From NCBI GenBank assembly GCA_040274725.1, contig JBEMAQ010000022.1:1-64000 (forward strand): a stretch of 64,000 bases of DNA, written 5' to 3'. This DNA comes from Solibacillus sp040274725 (GTDB taxonomy: Bacteria > Bacillota > Bacilli > Bacillales_A > Planococcaceae). The notes below the pieces were generated by a model. The model ran no database searches, had not been told where the DNA came from, and was given only the letters and a program-made list of their open reading frames with translations. Positions 32,292-42,308 of the stretch are shown one piece after another. Position 1 is the stretch's first letter, and each line of letters opens with the position of its first letter. The translations under genes were made by a program, and so were the position numbers.

Positions 32292-35200
32292 TTATACATT
32301 GAAATAACGCGCATTTGGATGGGCAAATACAATTGCCGATACACTTGCTTCAGGCTCCATCATAAATCCTTCTGTTAACTGAACACCAATATCTTCTGGC
32401 TTCAAGACAGCAAATAGCTTCTCTTGGTCCTCTAAATTCGGACATGCCGGGTAGCCAAAGCTGAAGCGCTGCCCTTGATATTTCGCCGCAAAACGGTCAC
32501 GCATCGTGAAGTCCGTCGCATCTGGGTAGCCCCATTGATCGCGAATTTCCTGATGAATACGCTCTGCAAAGCCTTCCGCAAGCTCAAGTGCTGTCGCTTG
32601 AAGTGCATGACTTTCAAGGAATTTACCCGCCTCTTTTAGCTCAATTGCCTTTGCTCTTACACCATGCCCTGCTGTCACAACCATTAGTGCAATATAATCC
32701 ATCTCACCGCTGTCAACAGGTCGTAGGAAATCTGCTAAACACATGAACGGTGCGACTTGCTGACGTGGGAAGGTAAAACGCTGAATTTCTGTTTTAGCAT
32801 CTTCTGGGCTATAAACGACCACATCATCCCCGTCCGCTTGCGCTGGGTAGAACTGATACATGCCAGACGGCGTCAGTAAATCACTCGTTAAGTATTCATT
32901 CACTAGCTCGGTTAATTGCTCTGCACGTTTATCACCCGCTGCAAGTAACTCGTCGAGATTACCTTTAAGGCCAAGGTGATGCCCGATTAATGTACGCATA
33001 TTCACATATGGATGTAAGTGTGCCACTGAATAATTACGCTTCACGTGACGTACTAAATCCTTTGGTACAAATACAGGTGCATCCTGTACGGTACGCACTG
33101 GACGCTCCGCCACAGCTACTGCTGGACGCTCCGCACGACGCGCATCGGATTCTAAACGCTTCACACGTGAAGTATTTAACTCCTCAATAAATGCCCCGCG
33201 CTCTGTCGGGTTCATAATACGGTTTGCAAATTCTAGCCCTTGCATCGCATCTTTCGAATAAATAACCGGCCCATCATACTGCGCCGCAATTTTCGTCTCT
33301 GTAAAGCGACGAGAAAGTGCCGCACCACCAACCATAATCGGAATATTAATGCCTGCCTCTTTAAAGTCCTGTGCGGTAATGACCATTTGCTGTGCTGATT
33401 TTACAAGCAAGCCTGATAGCCCGACAAAGTCCGGCTTCTCACGGCGAATTGCCTCAATCAGCTGTGCCGGCGTTACTTTAATGCCAAGATCCACAACCTC
33501 ATAGCCATTATTACTTAAAATAATGTCCACTAAGTTTTTGCCGATATCATGCACATCGCCTTTTACCGTTGCTAGCACCATTTTGCCCTTGCTCGCACTC
33601 GTATCGCCTTTTTCCATAAACGTTTCAAGATGGGCAACCGCTGCCTTCATAACACCCGCAGATTGCAGAACCTCTGCAACAATCAGTTGGTTGTCATTAA
33701 ACAGGCGACCAACCTCCGCCATTCCCGTCATCAGTGGACCATTAATAATTTCTAATGGTCTAGCTGTTTTAATCGCTTCATTTAAGTCCGGAATTAAGCC
33801 CTCTTTTGTACCTTCTAAAATATAGTATGCAAGACGCTCATCCACTGTTGCAGGAAGCACTTTTGCAACCGCGTCCTTCTTTTTATCACGGTAGAAGTCC
33901 GTAAATACCGCAAGCGTTTCGTCATTTGTGTTGAAAATTAAATCATTCGCCAGCTTAATTTCCGCCTCCGGAATCGATGCATAGCGCTCTAGCTTTTCTG
34001 TATTGACAATCGCATAATCAAGTCCTGCCTGTGTACAGTGATATAAATACACCGCATTCAGTACTTCACGTCCTACAGGTGGTAGACCGAATGAGACGTT
34101 ACTCACACCAAGCACCGTTAAGCAGCCTGGCAATTGCTCTTTAATCAGGCGAATTCCTTCAATTGTTTCCTCAGCTGCACCAATGTACTGCTCATCCCCT
34201 GTACCAACTGGGAACATCAGTGGATCAAAAATAATATCTTCCGCTGCAATGCCCCATTTTTGTGTCAGCAAGTCATATGAACGCTTCGCTACTTCTAGCT
34301 TCTTCTCACGCGTAACCGCCATCCCGATTTCATCAATTGTTCCGATAACAATCGATGCACCGTATTTTTTCACAAGTGGCATCACCGCATCAAAGCGCTC
34401 TTCGCCGTCCTCAAGGTTGATGGAGTTAATAATTGCTTTCCCTTGAGAGAACTTCAGAGCCTCTTCCATTACTAGCTCGTCTGTTGAGTCAATTACAAGT
34501 GGCACCTTCACCTTTTTCACGACTTCTTGCATGAAGAGTTTCATATCTTCTACTTCATCGCGGTCTGGGTTCGCTAAACAAATATCAATGACGTGTGCAC
34601 CACTCTTCACCTGTGCACGCGCGATTTCTGCCGCTTCCTCAAACTTGCCATCAATAATTAAGTTTTTAAATTTACGTGAGCCAATAACATTTGTACGCTC
34701 GCCGATAAATAATGGACGCATTGACTCGTCATATTGTAGCGGCTCAATACCTGATACGACATGACCATGCGTTTTTTCTTGTGGCTTACGTGGTGCGTGA
34801 CCATCTACAGCCGCGCGAATGGCTGCGATATGCGCAGGCGTCGTACCACAGCAGCCGCCAACAATATTTAACCAGCCCTTTTCTGCAAAGCCCGCTAGCT
34901 TTTTCGATAATGAATCTGGCGTTTCATGGTAGCAGCCTTCCTCATCTGGAAGTCCAGCATTCGGATAACAGCTAATATAGCCTGTTGATAGCTCTGCAAG
35001 TGAGCGAATATGGTCCGTCATAAATTCTGGCCCTGTCGCACAGTTTAACCCTACTGATAACGGCTTAATATGCTCAATTGAAATGTAAAACGCCTCAATC
35101 GATTGCCCTGCAAGCGTTGTACCCATTGGCTCAATCGTGCCTGAAATCATGACAGGAAGCTCTTTGCCCACCTCATCAAACGCACGGCGCATTGCAATTG

Positions 35201-35720
35201 TCCCTGCTTTTACGTTGAGCATATCTTGGCTTGTTTCAAGCAGCAGTAAATCAGCGCCAGCCTCTACTAATGCCTTCGCCTGCACATAGAAATTCTCTTC
35301 TAATTCTTCAAACGTAATGCCGCCTGTAACAGACAGCGTTTTTGTCGTCGGACCGATTGCCCCTGCAACGAAGCGCGGCCATTCCGGTGTTGAATACGCG
35401 CGTGCCGCCTCTAATGCAATCTCAACAGCTCCTGTATTAATTTCCACTGCCTTGTGACCTAAATCATATTCATTTAAAACAAGCGGCGTGGCACCAAATG
35501 TATTCGTACAAACAATATCCGCACCTGCCTCAAAATACGCACGGTGTATTTTTGAAATGACATCAGGGCGTGTTAAAACGAGGTTTTCATTACAGCCATC
35601 TAGCTCTTCTCCGCCAAAATCATCATATGATAAATTCTCATTTTGTAACATTGTTCCCATCGCACCATCAATAATTAAAATGCGACGTTCTAATTGCTCA
35701 TAAATCGGATGGTTATGCAT
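32292..35720 (-). CDS. metH: Cobalamin-dependent methionine synthase
   Basis: The enzyme transfers the methyl group of 5-methyltetrahydrofolate to homocysteine through cobalamin. The 1142-residue protein has all modules in order. These are a homocysteine domain (1-310, zinc Cys pair in GGCCGTTPAH), a pterin-binding domain (about 330-600), a B12 cap and the B12 domain with GDVHDIGKNLV (His as cobalt ligand). The SAM-binding reactivation domain follows (about 890-1142). I choose ATG 35720 (MHNHPIYEQ), with AGGAGT upstream; it overlaps the end of the previous gene by 8 bases. It is under the SAM-I riboswitch. Confidence 0.96.
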   Translation of the reverse strand: MHNHPIYEQLERRILIIDGAMGTMLQNENLSYDDFGGEELDGCNENLVLTRPDVISKIHRAYFEAGADIVCTNTFGATPLVLNEYDLGHKAVEINTGAVEIALEAARAYSTPEWPRFVAGAIGPTTKTLSVTGGITFEELEENFYVQAKALVEAGADLLLLETSQDMLNVKAGTIAMRRAFDEVGKELPVMISGTIEPMGTTLAGQSIEAFYISIEHIKPLSVGLNCATGPEFMTDHIRSLAELSTGYISCYPNAGLPDEEGCYHETPDSLSKKLAGFAEKGWLNIVGGCCGTTPAHIAAIRAAVDGHAPRKPQEKTHGHVVSGIEPLQYDESMRPLFIGERTNVIGSRKFKNLIIDGKFEEAAEIARAQVKSGAHVIDICLANPDRDEVEDMKLFMQEVVKKVKVPLVIDSTDELVMEEALKFSQGKAIINSINLEDGEERFDAVMPLVKKYGASIVIGTIDEIGMAVTREKKLEVAKRSYDLLTQKWGIAAEDIIFDPLMFPVGTGDEQYIGAAEETIEGIRLIKEQLPGCLTVLGVSNVSFGLPPVGREVLNAVYLYHCTQAGLDYAIVNTEKLERYASIPEAEIKLANDLIFNTNDETLAVFTDFYRDKKKDAVAKVLPATVDERLAYYILEGTKEGLIPDLNEAIKTARPLEIINGPLMTGMAEVGRLFNDNQLIVAEVLQSAGVMKAAVAHLETFMEKGDTSASKGKMVLATVKGDVHDIGKNLVDIILSNNGYEVVDLGIKVTPAQLIEAIRREKPDFVGLSGLLVKSAQQMVITAQDFKEAGINIPIMVGGAALSRRFTETKIAAQYDGPVIYSKDAMQGLEFANRIMNPTERGAFIEELNTSRVKRLESDARRAERPAVAVAERPVRTVQDAPVFVPKDLVRHVKRNYSVAHLHPYVNMRTLIGHHLGLKGNLDELLAAGDKRAEQLTELVNEYLTSDLLTPSGMYQFYPAQADGDDVVVYSPEDAKTEIQRFTFPRQQVAPFMCLADFLRPVDSGEMDYIALMVVTAGHGVRAKAIELKEAGKFLESHALQATALELAEGFAERIHQEIRDQWGYPDATDFTMRDRFAAKYQGQRFSFGYPACPNLEDQEKLFAVLKPEDIGVQLTEGFMMEPEASVSAIVFAHPNARYFNV

Positions 35721-37560
35721 TTGTCTGGACTCCTTCTTTCTGTACATCAAACTGTTTTACATAGTCAATTAACTCAAGTGTCATATCATAGCGTAAGAAT
35801 GGTGTGATCAAATAAATCCCGTTGAAATACTGACATGCTGTATCCAGTAGTTCTTTTGCAATTTGTACACCCTCTACCGTAGCTGCTTCTTTATCCTCAC
35901 CACACGCTTCCATACGTGCTAGCACCTCATCAGATAGCTTAATGCCCGGCACCTCGTGATGTAAGAACGACGCACTACGGAAGCTTGTTAGTGGCATAAT
36001 GCCAATATAAATTGGCGTGTCTAAATGCTTTGTCGCCTCATAAATTTCGACGATTTTTTCCTTCGTATAAACCGGCTGCGAAATAAAGTAATCTGCCCCG
36101 TGCTCAATTTTCTTTTCTAAGCGTGCTACTGCGCGGTCAAGTACACGCACATTCGGATTGAACGCCGCCGCTACAGAGAAGCTCGCCTGTTTGCGCAGTG
36201 ATTTCCCTGAGAACGACGTGCCTTCATTTAACTGCTTAATGAGTGAAATTAATTCCATCGATGACACATCATAGACACTCGTCGCCCCCGGGAAGTCGCC
36301 TACCTTTGTTGGATCTCCTGTAATAACTAAAATATCATTCATACCAAGCGCATCAAGGCCCATTAAATGTGACTGTAAGCCGATTAAATTGCGATCGCGG
36401 CATGTTAAATGCGGCAATACACGAATATTGTGCTGCAATTTTAAAATCGATGCCATCGCAACGTTGCTAATACGTGGGGACGCAAGCGAGTTATCGGCCA
36501 TCATCACAACATCCGCGCCCGCTGCATACAACTGCTTTGAACCTTCCACAAAGCCGTCAATTTCTAAATGACGTGGTGTATCAAGCTCCACAATAATGGA
36601 ACGCTCGCGCTTTGCTTTTACGTGCAGTGGTTCCTCTGATGGCGGCTCTGGTACACGCACAAACTCTGTATAACCTGCACGGCTTTCCTTCTCCGCAATT
36701 GGTTTTGTGTTTGCTAAACGCTTTTTCACTGCCGCGATATGCTTTGGTGTTGTCCCACAACAGCCACCAATTAAGCGCACGCCCTGCTGTACAAGCTCCT
36801 CCGCTGCACGCGCAAAGTAATCCGCCTCTGACTCATACACCACACGCCCATCCTCCACGTCTAGTAGCGATGCATTCGGGTAAGCAGAAAGGAATGCTTT
36901 TTGTGGCAAGTTGACCTTTTCAAACGCTTGAATTGTATGGAATGGGCCTAAATGACAGTTACTGCCGACAATATCTGCGCCTAAACGCTCTAAGTCAAAT
37001 AGCGCCTCACCTAACGTCATACCGTTTTGTAGCACGCCTGCATCCTGCATCGACACCTGCGCAATAATCGGCAAGTCTGTTAGCGCACGTAAAATTTGTA
37101 CAGACGCGGTTAATTCCTCAAAATCATAGTAGGTTTCAAGTAAAAATCCGTCTGGCTCACCTGCAAGTAGCACCTCGGCCTGCTCACGAAACGCCGCTAG
37201 CACTTCGTCAAGCGTCGCTTCGCTTTTACGCACACCACGAATACCGCCGATTGTCGCAATGACAAATACCTTGCCATCTGCTGCTCGTTTTGCAATTTCA
37301 AGTGCGGCCTTATTAAATTCTTGTACACGCTCCTCATAACCGTAACGTGCAAGCTTCACACGATTCGCCCCGTATGTATTCGTCTGAATAACATCTGCTC
37401 CGGCCTCAATATAGTCACGATGAATTTTTTCAATGACTTCAGGCTTCGTGCTATTCATTTCCTCGTGGCAATAATCTAGTCCATATGAATACAGCAGTGT
37501 CCCAATCGCACCATCTGCTGTTAATACTCTTGTCTGTAACGCCTCACGTAATCCCATCAT
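35713..37560 (-). CDS. yitJ: Bifunctional homocysteine S-methyltransferase / 5,10-methylenetetrahydrofolate reductase
   Basis: The 615-residue fusion has an N-terminal homocysteine methyltransferase domain (1-290, zinc site GGCCGTTPKH). A MetF-type methylenetetrahydrofolate reductase domain follows (about 320-600). It supplies 5-methyltetrahydrofolate for MetH and may itself methylate homocysteine. It is like B. subtilis YitJ in architecture. GGAGT precedes two adjacent ATGs (37560, 37557). It is the first gene of the SAM-I-controlled operon and overlaps metH. Confidence 0.94.
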   Translation of the reverse strand: MMGLREALQTRVLTADGAIGTLLYSYGLDYCHEEMNSTKPEVIEKIHRDYIEAGADVIQTNTYGANRVKLARYGYEERVQEFNKAALEIAKRAADGKVFVIATIGGIRGVRKSEATLDEVLAAFREQAEVLLAGEPDGFLLETYYDFEELTASVQILRALTDLPIIAQVSMQDAGVLQNGMTLGEALFDLERLGADIVGSNCHLGPFHTIQAFEKVNLPQKAFLSAYPNASLLDVEDGRVVYESEADYFARAAEELVQQGVRLIGGCCGTTPKHIAAVKKRLANTKPIAEKESRAGYTEFVRVPEPPSEEPLHVKAKRERSIIVELDTPRHLEIDGFVEGSKQLYAAGADVVMMADNSLASPRISNVAMASILKLQHNIRVLPHLTCRDRNLIGLQSHLMGLDALGMNDILVITGDPTKVGDFPGATSVYDVSSMELISLIKQLNEGTSFSGKSLRKQASFSVAAAFNPNVRVLDRAVARLEKKIEHGADYFISQPVYTKEKIVEIYEATKHLDTPIYIGIMPLTSFRSASFLHHEVPGIKLSDEVLARMEACGEDKEAATVEGVQIAKELLDTACQYFNGIYLITPFLRYDMTLELIDYVKQFDVQKEGVQTNA

Positions 37561-37616
37561 TCGTACTCCTTTTAATTGATTGACTTCATGAAATATTCGG
37601 ATAAATATACCTAAAA

Positions 37617-37649
37617 TAAAAAGCCTTCCTTATAAATAAAGAAGGCTTT
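37617..37649 (-). terminator. Terminator of the SAM-I riboswitch
   Basis: The stem AAAGCCTTC/GAAGGCTTT on the minus strand is followed by TTATTTT. It lies just after the aptamer and before yitJ. Confidence 0.9.
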
Positions 37650-37652
37650 ACA

Positions 37653-37767
37653 TATCAAAGTAACTGTTGTCCCTCTCATCTACTGGCATTTGCCACTGGA
37701 TTTAGCACCTGACTCACGTTGGTTGCTGAAGCTTCATTGGGCCAGTCCCTCTGCTTCTCTTGATAAG
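37653..37767 (-). ncRNA. SAM-I riboswitch (S-box)
   Basis: The minus strand carries the S-box signatures in order: TATCAAGAGAAGC, GAGGGACTGGCCC, GAAGCTTCAGCAACC, GGTGCTAAATCC and GATGAGAG. P1 closes with ATCAA/TTGAT. With the terminator it shuts off the yitJ-metH operon when SAM is plentiful. Confidence 0.97.
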
Positions 37768-37955
37768 AAAAATATGAAGTTGATTAATTACACCTCGGCA
37801 TCGTTGCGTCCGAATTGAATTCGTGACAGTTACCAGAAGCTTACACTTTTCGAATGATATAAAAAAAGAATATACCGAAAAGTTTAAATAGTTAAAAGAA
37901 TCATAACGTTATAGTGGGAGAACGTCAAGCGCTTTTCCATTTTCAGACGGGATAA

Positions 37956-39341
37956 TTATTGAATTGCATCAAATACTAGGCGTGCTGTTTTTTCACCATT
38001 TTGAATGCATGCACCAATCCCGACACCGTAATAGGAGCAGCCAGCTAGTAACACATTCGGATAACGTGCAAGTAATTCCTGTTCTACTGCAACAAGTGCC
38101 TCACGATGAGCAAGATCATAACGTGGCATTTTATCAATCCAACGCGTCACTTTGACAATAGTCGGCGCATCCTCAATGCCCAAACTCCTATGAATATCTT
38201 CCTGCGCAACTTCTGTCAATTCTGCATCAGACATGGCTGCAAGCTCCTCGTAACGTGGATTGATATTTTTATAAAATAGACGTACAAGTAACCTCGCCTC
38301 CGTCGACGTGTGCTGCCATTTGCGACTCGTCCACGTCGACGCATTACATACTAAATCACTATTATGTGACACAATAAAGCCGGTACCATCCGCTGGCAAG
38401 ATGCTATCTGGCACATCATAACCTGCATATAATGTAAGAGCTGATGCCGTCGTAAATTTTTCTAATTGCTGATCAAGTTCAGCGTCCTGTAAAATCGTGC
38501 GTACCACGTCATTTGGAACGGCTAATACAACGAAATCTGCTTCAATTATTTCATCCTCAAGCTCAACCACATAACGCTCCGCTGTCTTTTTCACATGTTT
38601 CGTCGACACACCTTTTCTCACTTCAACATCCATTAAGCGGTCTTCAATATGCTCCATAAATGACGAAAGACCGTTACGGAAGGAAATAAACTTTTTGCGC
38701 GCACTTTTTTCAAACTGCTCTCGATTTGCCTCGAAGCCTTTAATAATCGAGCCATAATCATTTTTATAATCTACTAAGTAAGGCAGTGTTGACGCTAAGC
38801 TCAGTTGATATAAATCGCCTGAGTAGACACCTGCAAGCACGGGAGCAATTTGCTTTTGAACAATTTCTTCTCCTAAAAAATGCGCCAAAAATTCTCCGAT
38901 TGCCGTCTCTTTTGTGAACGGATTATCTGTCATTTCTAAATCCTTTAACGCACGCTCTTTGCCCGCGTCCGAAATAAGCGTGCTCGCCATTAATGCCTCC
39001 ACACTCATCGGAATCCCGAAAGTCGAGCCTGCTGGAATAGCATGGAGCTCATTATTTGTATGAATATACGACACACCTGTTTCATTATAAATAAGTTCTT
39101 CCTCAAAGCCTAGTTCATGAATTAACTCCAGTACACCTGGATGACGCGCAACCATAGAATCCGCACCCGTCTCCATAATAAAGCCATCCTCATAGACCGA
39201 ATGAATTTTGCCACCGACATAGTCATTTTTTTCAACTAACACTAAGCGTGCCTGTTGATTACTTTGCTGTAATTGTTTTTGTAAACGGTACATCGTGCAA
39301 AGGCCTGCAATGCCTGCTCCGACTACAACGATTGTTTTCAT
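37956..39341 (-). CDS. hemY: Coproporphyrinogen III / protoporphyrinogen oxidase
   Basis: This FAD enzyme of the Gram-positive (coproporphyrin-dependent) haem route has 461 residues. It has an N-terminal dinucleotide fold VVGAGIAGLCT and the motif LVEKNDYVGGKIHS. The HemY-type segment with GADSMVARHPG and the C-terminal FAD motif near SYYGVGIGACIQNG are present. In B. subtilis hemY sits with hemE-hemH; here it stands alone, with AAGGAGAA as its ribosome site. Confidence 0.93.
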   Translation of the reverse strand: MKTIVVVGAGIAGLCTMYRLQKQLQQSNQQARLVLVEKNDYVGGKIHSVYEDGFIMETGADSMVARHPGVLELIHELGFEEELIYNETGVSYIHTNNELHAIPAGSTFGIPMSVEALMASTLISDAGKERALKDLEMTDNPFTKETAIGEFLAHFLGEEIVQKQIAPVLAGVYSGDLYQLSLASTLPYLVDYKNDYGSIIKGFEANREQFEKSARKKFISFRNGLSSFMEHIEDRLMDVEVRKGVSTKHVKKTAERYVVELEDEIIEADFVVLAVPNDVVRTILQDAELDQQLEKFTTASALTLYAGYDVPDSILPADGTGFIVSHNSDLVCNASTWTSRKWQHTSTEARLLVRLFYKNINPRYEELAAMSDAELTEVAQEDIHRSLGIEDAPTIVKVTRWIDKMPRYDLAHREALVAVEQELLARYPNVLLAGCSYYGVGIGACIQNGEKTARLVFDAIQ

Positions 39342-39445
39342 AAGAATTCTCCTTCATCCTCAATGTATGTCCATTCAGTATTGTATCTTACTAGTATAAT
39401 CGTTTTTTCATTAATTATTGTAGTGGGGTATTACAAAATTCGTAC

Positions 39446-39483
39446 GAAAAAAAAAGCCGCATTTGTCCACACAAATACGACTT
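39446..39483 (-). terminator. Terminator of hemAT
   Basis: The stem 39483-39471 with 39466-39454 has several wobbles. A run of nine T follows on the minus strand. Confidence 0.85.
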
Positions 39484-39494
39484 ACCATATAAGA

Positions 39495-40784
39495 TTAATT
39501 TAAATCCTGTACGATAATCGACAACGTATCCGCAGAACGTGTAACCTCATCAAAGGCAATGCCTAATTCTGAAATAACGTCACCAATGTTCGCCATCTCA
39601 CGTTCCATCAAATTATTTTGCTGTTGTGTACGACACATCGACTCTAAAATTTGTGCAAACTGCTGCTCCGTTGCATCCATGCTACTTTCACCGGTTATAA
39701 CAGCCGTCTGAATATCTTTCACAGACTGCATCAATTGCGCTGTGCGCTCATTTGTTGTGCGCAGTAGCTCACCAACATTCGTCACAGATTCCTTCGTCTG
39801 CTCCGATAATTTTCGTACCTCACTTGCCACAACACCAAAGCCTTTACCCGCATCTCCAGCACGAGCCGCTTCAATTGCCGCGTTTAATGCCAATAAATTT
39901 GTCTGGTTCGCAATTGTTGTCACGACATCCATAATAGAGCCCATCTCACGTGAAATCTCACTTAACTGCTCACTTTCACGTGCAATATGCATAACAGCCG
40001 TATTAATATTTTGCATCGTCACTGCATGCTGCTGTAATTGGTTCTTGCCTTGTGTTGCGTGTCCTTCAGCTAATGTGGATACATCCATGGCGCCCTTTGT
40101 ATGAGATATCATTTCCTTCGACTGTACCGCTAGCTCTTCAAAGGCCGCATTCGTCTCTTCAGAAATGGCAGCTAAATTTTCTGTAGATGAAATAATCAGT
40201 CGGCTAATCCGCTCTTTTTCTGCTACGATTTCTGCCTTCATACGCTCCACAACTGCCTCATACTCTTCTAATACTACCTGTTGCTCAAAGTTTAAAATCT
40301 TCGAAATAGCCGCTAAAATTTTAAATTGATCTTGCGAGTTGGCAATACTTTTTTGTACAAGATGTAAAAAATCTAAAAACAAATTTTGAAAAGCACTAAT
40401 ATACCATTTGGTCTCCAGACCGATATGAACATGCACACGCGCAATTCGCTTACGTTTTTCAAAATACTGTGTATCAATTTCTCCAGCAAACATTTCGCAA
40501 ATATGACGACGCAACGTTACTTTTAATTTGTCGACCGAACTATGTTTATTAATAATATTTACTAAGCCATTCTCCAAGCCTAAGTTTCGGTAAAATGACT
40601 CAACAATTTCATCAATGTGTAAATCTACATAGTGCTTGAATGCCTTCAAATAGCGTAAATCGTCTTTTGTTAATTGAATCATCTCAATTTGTTTTCGAAT
40701 AATAGCATTATTAGATGTATCTAATTTTACTTCTATTTTACTAATATCAATTATCTGCGAAGTTTCTTGTTTTCGTTTAAACAC
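39495..40784 (-). CDS. hemAT: Haem-based aerotactic transducer HemAT
   Basis: The 429-residue soluble chemoreceptor has an N-terminal globin-coupled sensor (about 35-175). The distal-side Phe64-Tyr65 and proximal His118 (in RIARVHVHIGL) mark haem binding. The C-terminal signalling coiled coil has NQTNLLALNAAIEAARAGD at its tip. HemAT senses oxygen and steers aerotaxis. There is no membrane span. The start is GTG 40784 after GGGAGG with longer than usual spacing (about 13 bases). Confidence 0.94.
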   Translation of the reverse strand: MFKRKQETSQIIDISKIEVKLDTSNNAIIRKQIEMIQLTKDDLRYLKAFKHYVDLHIDEIVESFYRNLGLENGLVNIINKHSSVDKLKVTLRRHICEMFAGEIDTQYFEKRKRIARVHVHIGLETKWYISAFQNLFLDFLHLVQKSIANSQDQFKILAAISKILNFEQQVVLEEYEAVVERMKAEIVAEKERISRLIISSTENLAAISEETNAAFEELAVQSKEMISHTKGAMDVSTLAEGHATQGKNQLQQHAVTMQNINTAVMHIARESEQLSEISREMGSIMDVVTTIANQTNLLALNAAIEAARAGDAGKGFGVVASEVRKLSEQTKESVTNVGELLRTTNERTAQLMQSVKDIQTAVITGESSMDATEQQFAQILESMCRTQQQNNLMEREMANIGDVISELGIAFDEVTRSADTLSIIVQDLN

Positions 40785-40989
40785 TCACTCACTACTTCCT
40801 CCCGAATTCTATTAAATATATAAGTATCAAATACAACTAATTAACTAATACTTTTATACTACCATTTTTCTGGTAATATTTTTATTTAATTTAGTATAAT
40901 ACTCCTTATCAGATAAATAAATATTAATTTTCAATATTTATATTGTAATTCTATTCTAAATAGACAAATTTTTATAATTTGACCACTTA

Positions 40990-41472
40990 TCAAATAAATG
41001 TCATCTTCTGTAGTAACAATCGATTTTCTACATCAATTGCTGCTGAACGTATATCAAAGTAACGTATTCGTTCTTCACTCCGATTATTCAACGTACTTCC
41101 CTGCTTTAACATATCAACAGCATCAGCAGTAAAAAGCATTAATGTTCGTAATCCTGCTTCTAGCTTTCTAATTTCCTTACCAAAAACTAAAACCGTCTTG
41201 TCATCTGTCTGGTTTTTTTTCATTTGTAAAATATTTTTATTAATTAACTCATCTATATATTGAAAACGCTGCTGTTGAAGCTCCTTAAATTGCGATAACC
41301 TTCCCTCATATTTCGCTGTATCACTAGCATCGATCTCTCCATATAAAAAGCCACGCAAATATTCAACGATCGTACATAAATTGACAAGCTCCTCTTGTTG
41401 CTCGAGCATAATTTGCTTCAACTTACTAATTGGATGATGCTCCGTATCAACTGAATAATTTAATGCACCCAT
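40990..41472 (-). CDS. Hypothetical helical protein (160 aa)
   Basis: I start it at ATG 41472 (MGALNYSVDT), with AGGAGGGGAG upstream; the frame is open further but lacks a site. The product is soluble, mostly helical by composition, and rich in Leu, Glu, Gln and Arg, with no cysteine-rich or catalytic motif. It lies 205 bases ahead of hemAT on the same strand. That distance makes a link possible but not shown. No family is recognised. Confidence 0.65.
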   Translation of the reverse strand: MGALNYSVDTEHHPISKLKQIMLEQQEELVNLCTIVEYLRGFLYGEIDASDTAKYEGRLSQFKELQQQRFQYIDELINKNILQMKKNQTDDKTVLVFGKEIRKLEAGLRTLMLFTADAVDMLKQGSTLNNRSEERIRYFDIRSAAIDVENRLLLQKMTFI

Positions 41473-41568
41473 AGCTCCCCTCCTGATAAAGATCTTTTTC
41501 CTTTTATATTGCCAAAAAACAACATTCTGAAACATTAGAGCTCGTCAAAAGATAGATTTTTATCAAAA

Positions 41569-42291
41569 TTACTGCTGTAGCCATTGTAGCGTTTCTTCTA
41601 TAATAATGTTCTGCTGTTCTATTGCTGAAAGGGTTGCTATCCCATCACCTTTTTGCTCACCATACAAACCAAACTGTGCATGATTACCCCCTGTAATTTC
41701 GATAAACCGAGTATTTACAGGTAACAAATTTTTCGACTGCTCAATATCACGTAGCTCGGTCAAGCCATCTAGCTCCCCATAAATTGATAATACAGCCATT
41801 GGAGACATAGATAAATCACTACCTTCACTCGGATAAGAGGCGAGTAGTATTAAACCATCCACTAATTCTTCATGCTGCTTCGCAAACATAGCTGCTGACA
41901 CACCACCTAATGAATGACCTCCTACATACCATCTAGTTATATCCTTGTTGTCACTTATTATTTTATCAGAAATTTCCGTGTCCAATAAAGAAAAATTCAG
42001 CAAAACTGACGGAATAAACACATCATAGCCTGCCTCTGCTAAACTTTGCCCGTAGTAACTATAGGCTGTATTTTCCACTTTTGCGCCGGGATATAAAATA
42101 ATACCTGCCTTCGCATCACCGCTCGCTCTAATTACGATATCTTTGCCATCTAATACACTATTTATATCGACACGTTCAAGCAATTGTTCAGAAGGTCCAT
42201 ATGTCTGCTGTGACCAAATGGTAAATCCAGCTATCACTAAAATTACTATTATTACAATAGTAATGAACAGCCATTTAAAAAAACGCTTCAT
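41569..42291 (-). CDS. Membrane-anchored alpha/beta hydrolase
   Basis: The 240-residue protein has an N-terminal membrane anchor (residues about 6-27). An alpha/beta-hydrolase fold follows, with nucleophile Ser in GGHSLGGVSAA (about residue 127), an Asp in IYGELDGLT and His in ITGGNHAQFG. The catalytic domain should face outside. It follows the Sel1-repeat gene by 17 bases. The substrate is unknown; the dienelactone-hydrolase/esterase group is nearest in style. Confidence 0.82.
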   Translation of the reverse strand: MKRFFKWLFITIVIIVILVIAGFTIWSQQTYGPSEQLLERVDINSVLDGKDIVIRASGDAKAGIILYPGAKVENTAYSYYGQSLAEAGYDVFIPSVLLNFSLLDTEISDKIISDNKDITRWYVGGHSLGGVSAAMFAKQHEELVDGLILLASYPSEGSDLSMSPMAVLSIYGELDGLTELRDIEQSKNLLPVNTRFIEITGGNHAQFGLYGEQKGDGIATLSAIEQQNIIIEETLQWLQQ

Positions 42292-42308
42292 CTCACATCT
42301 CCCTTGAC

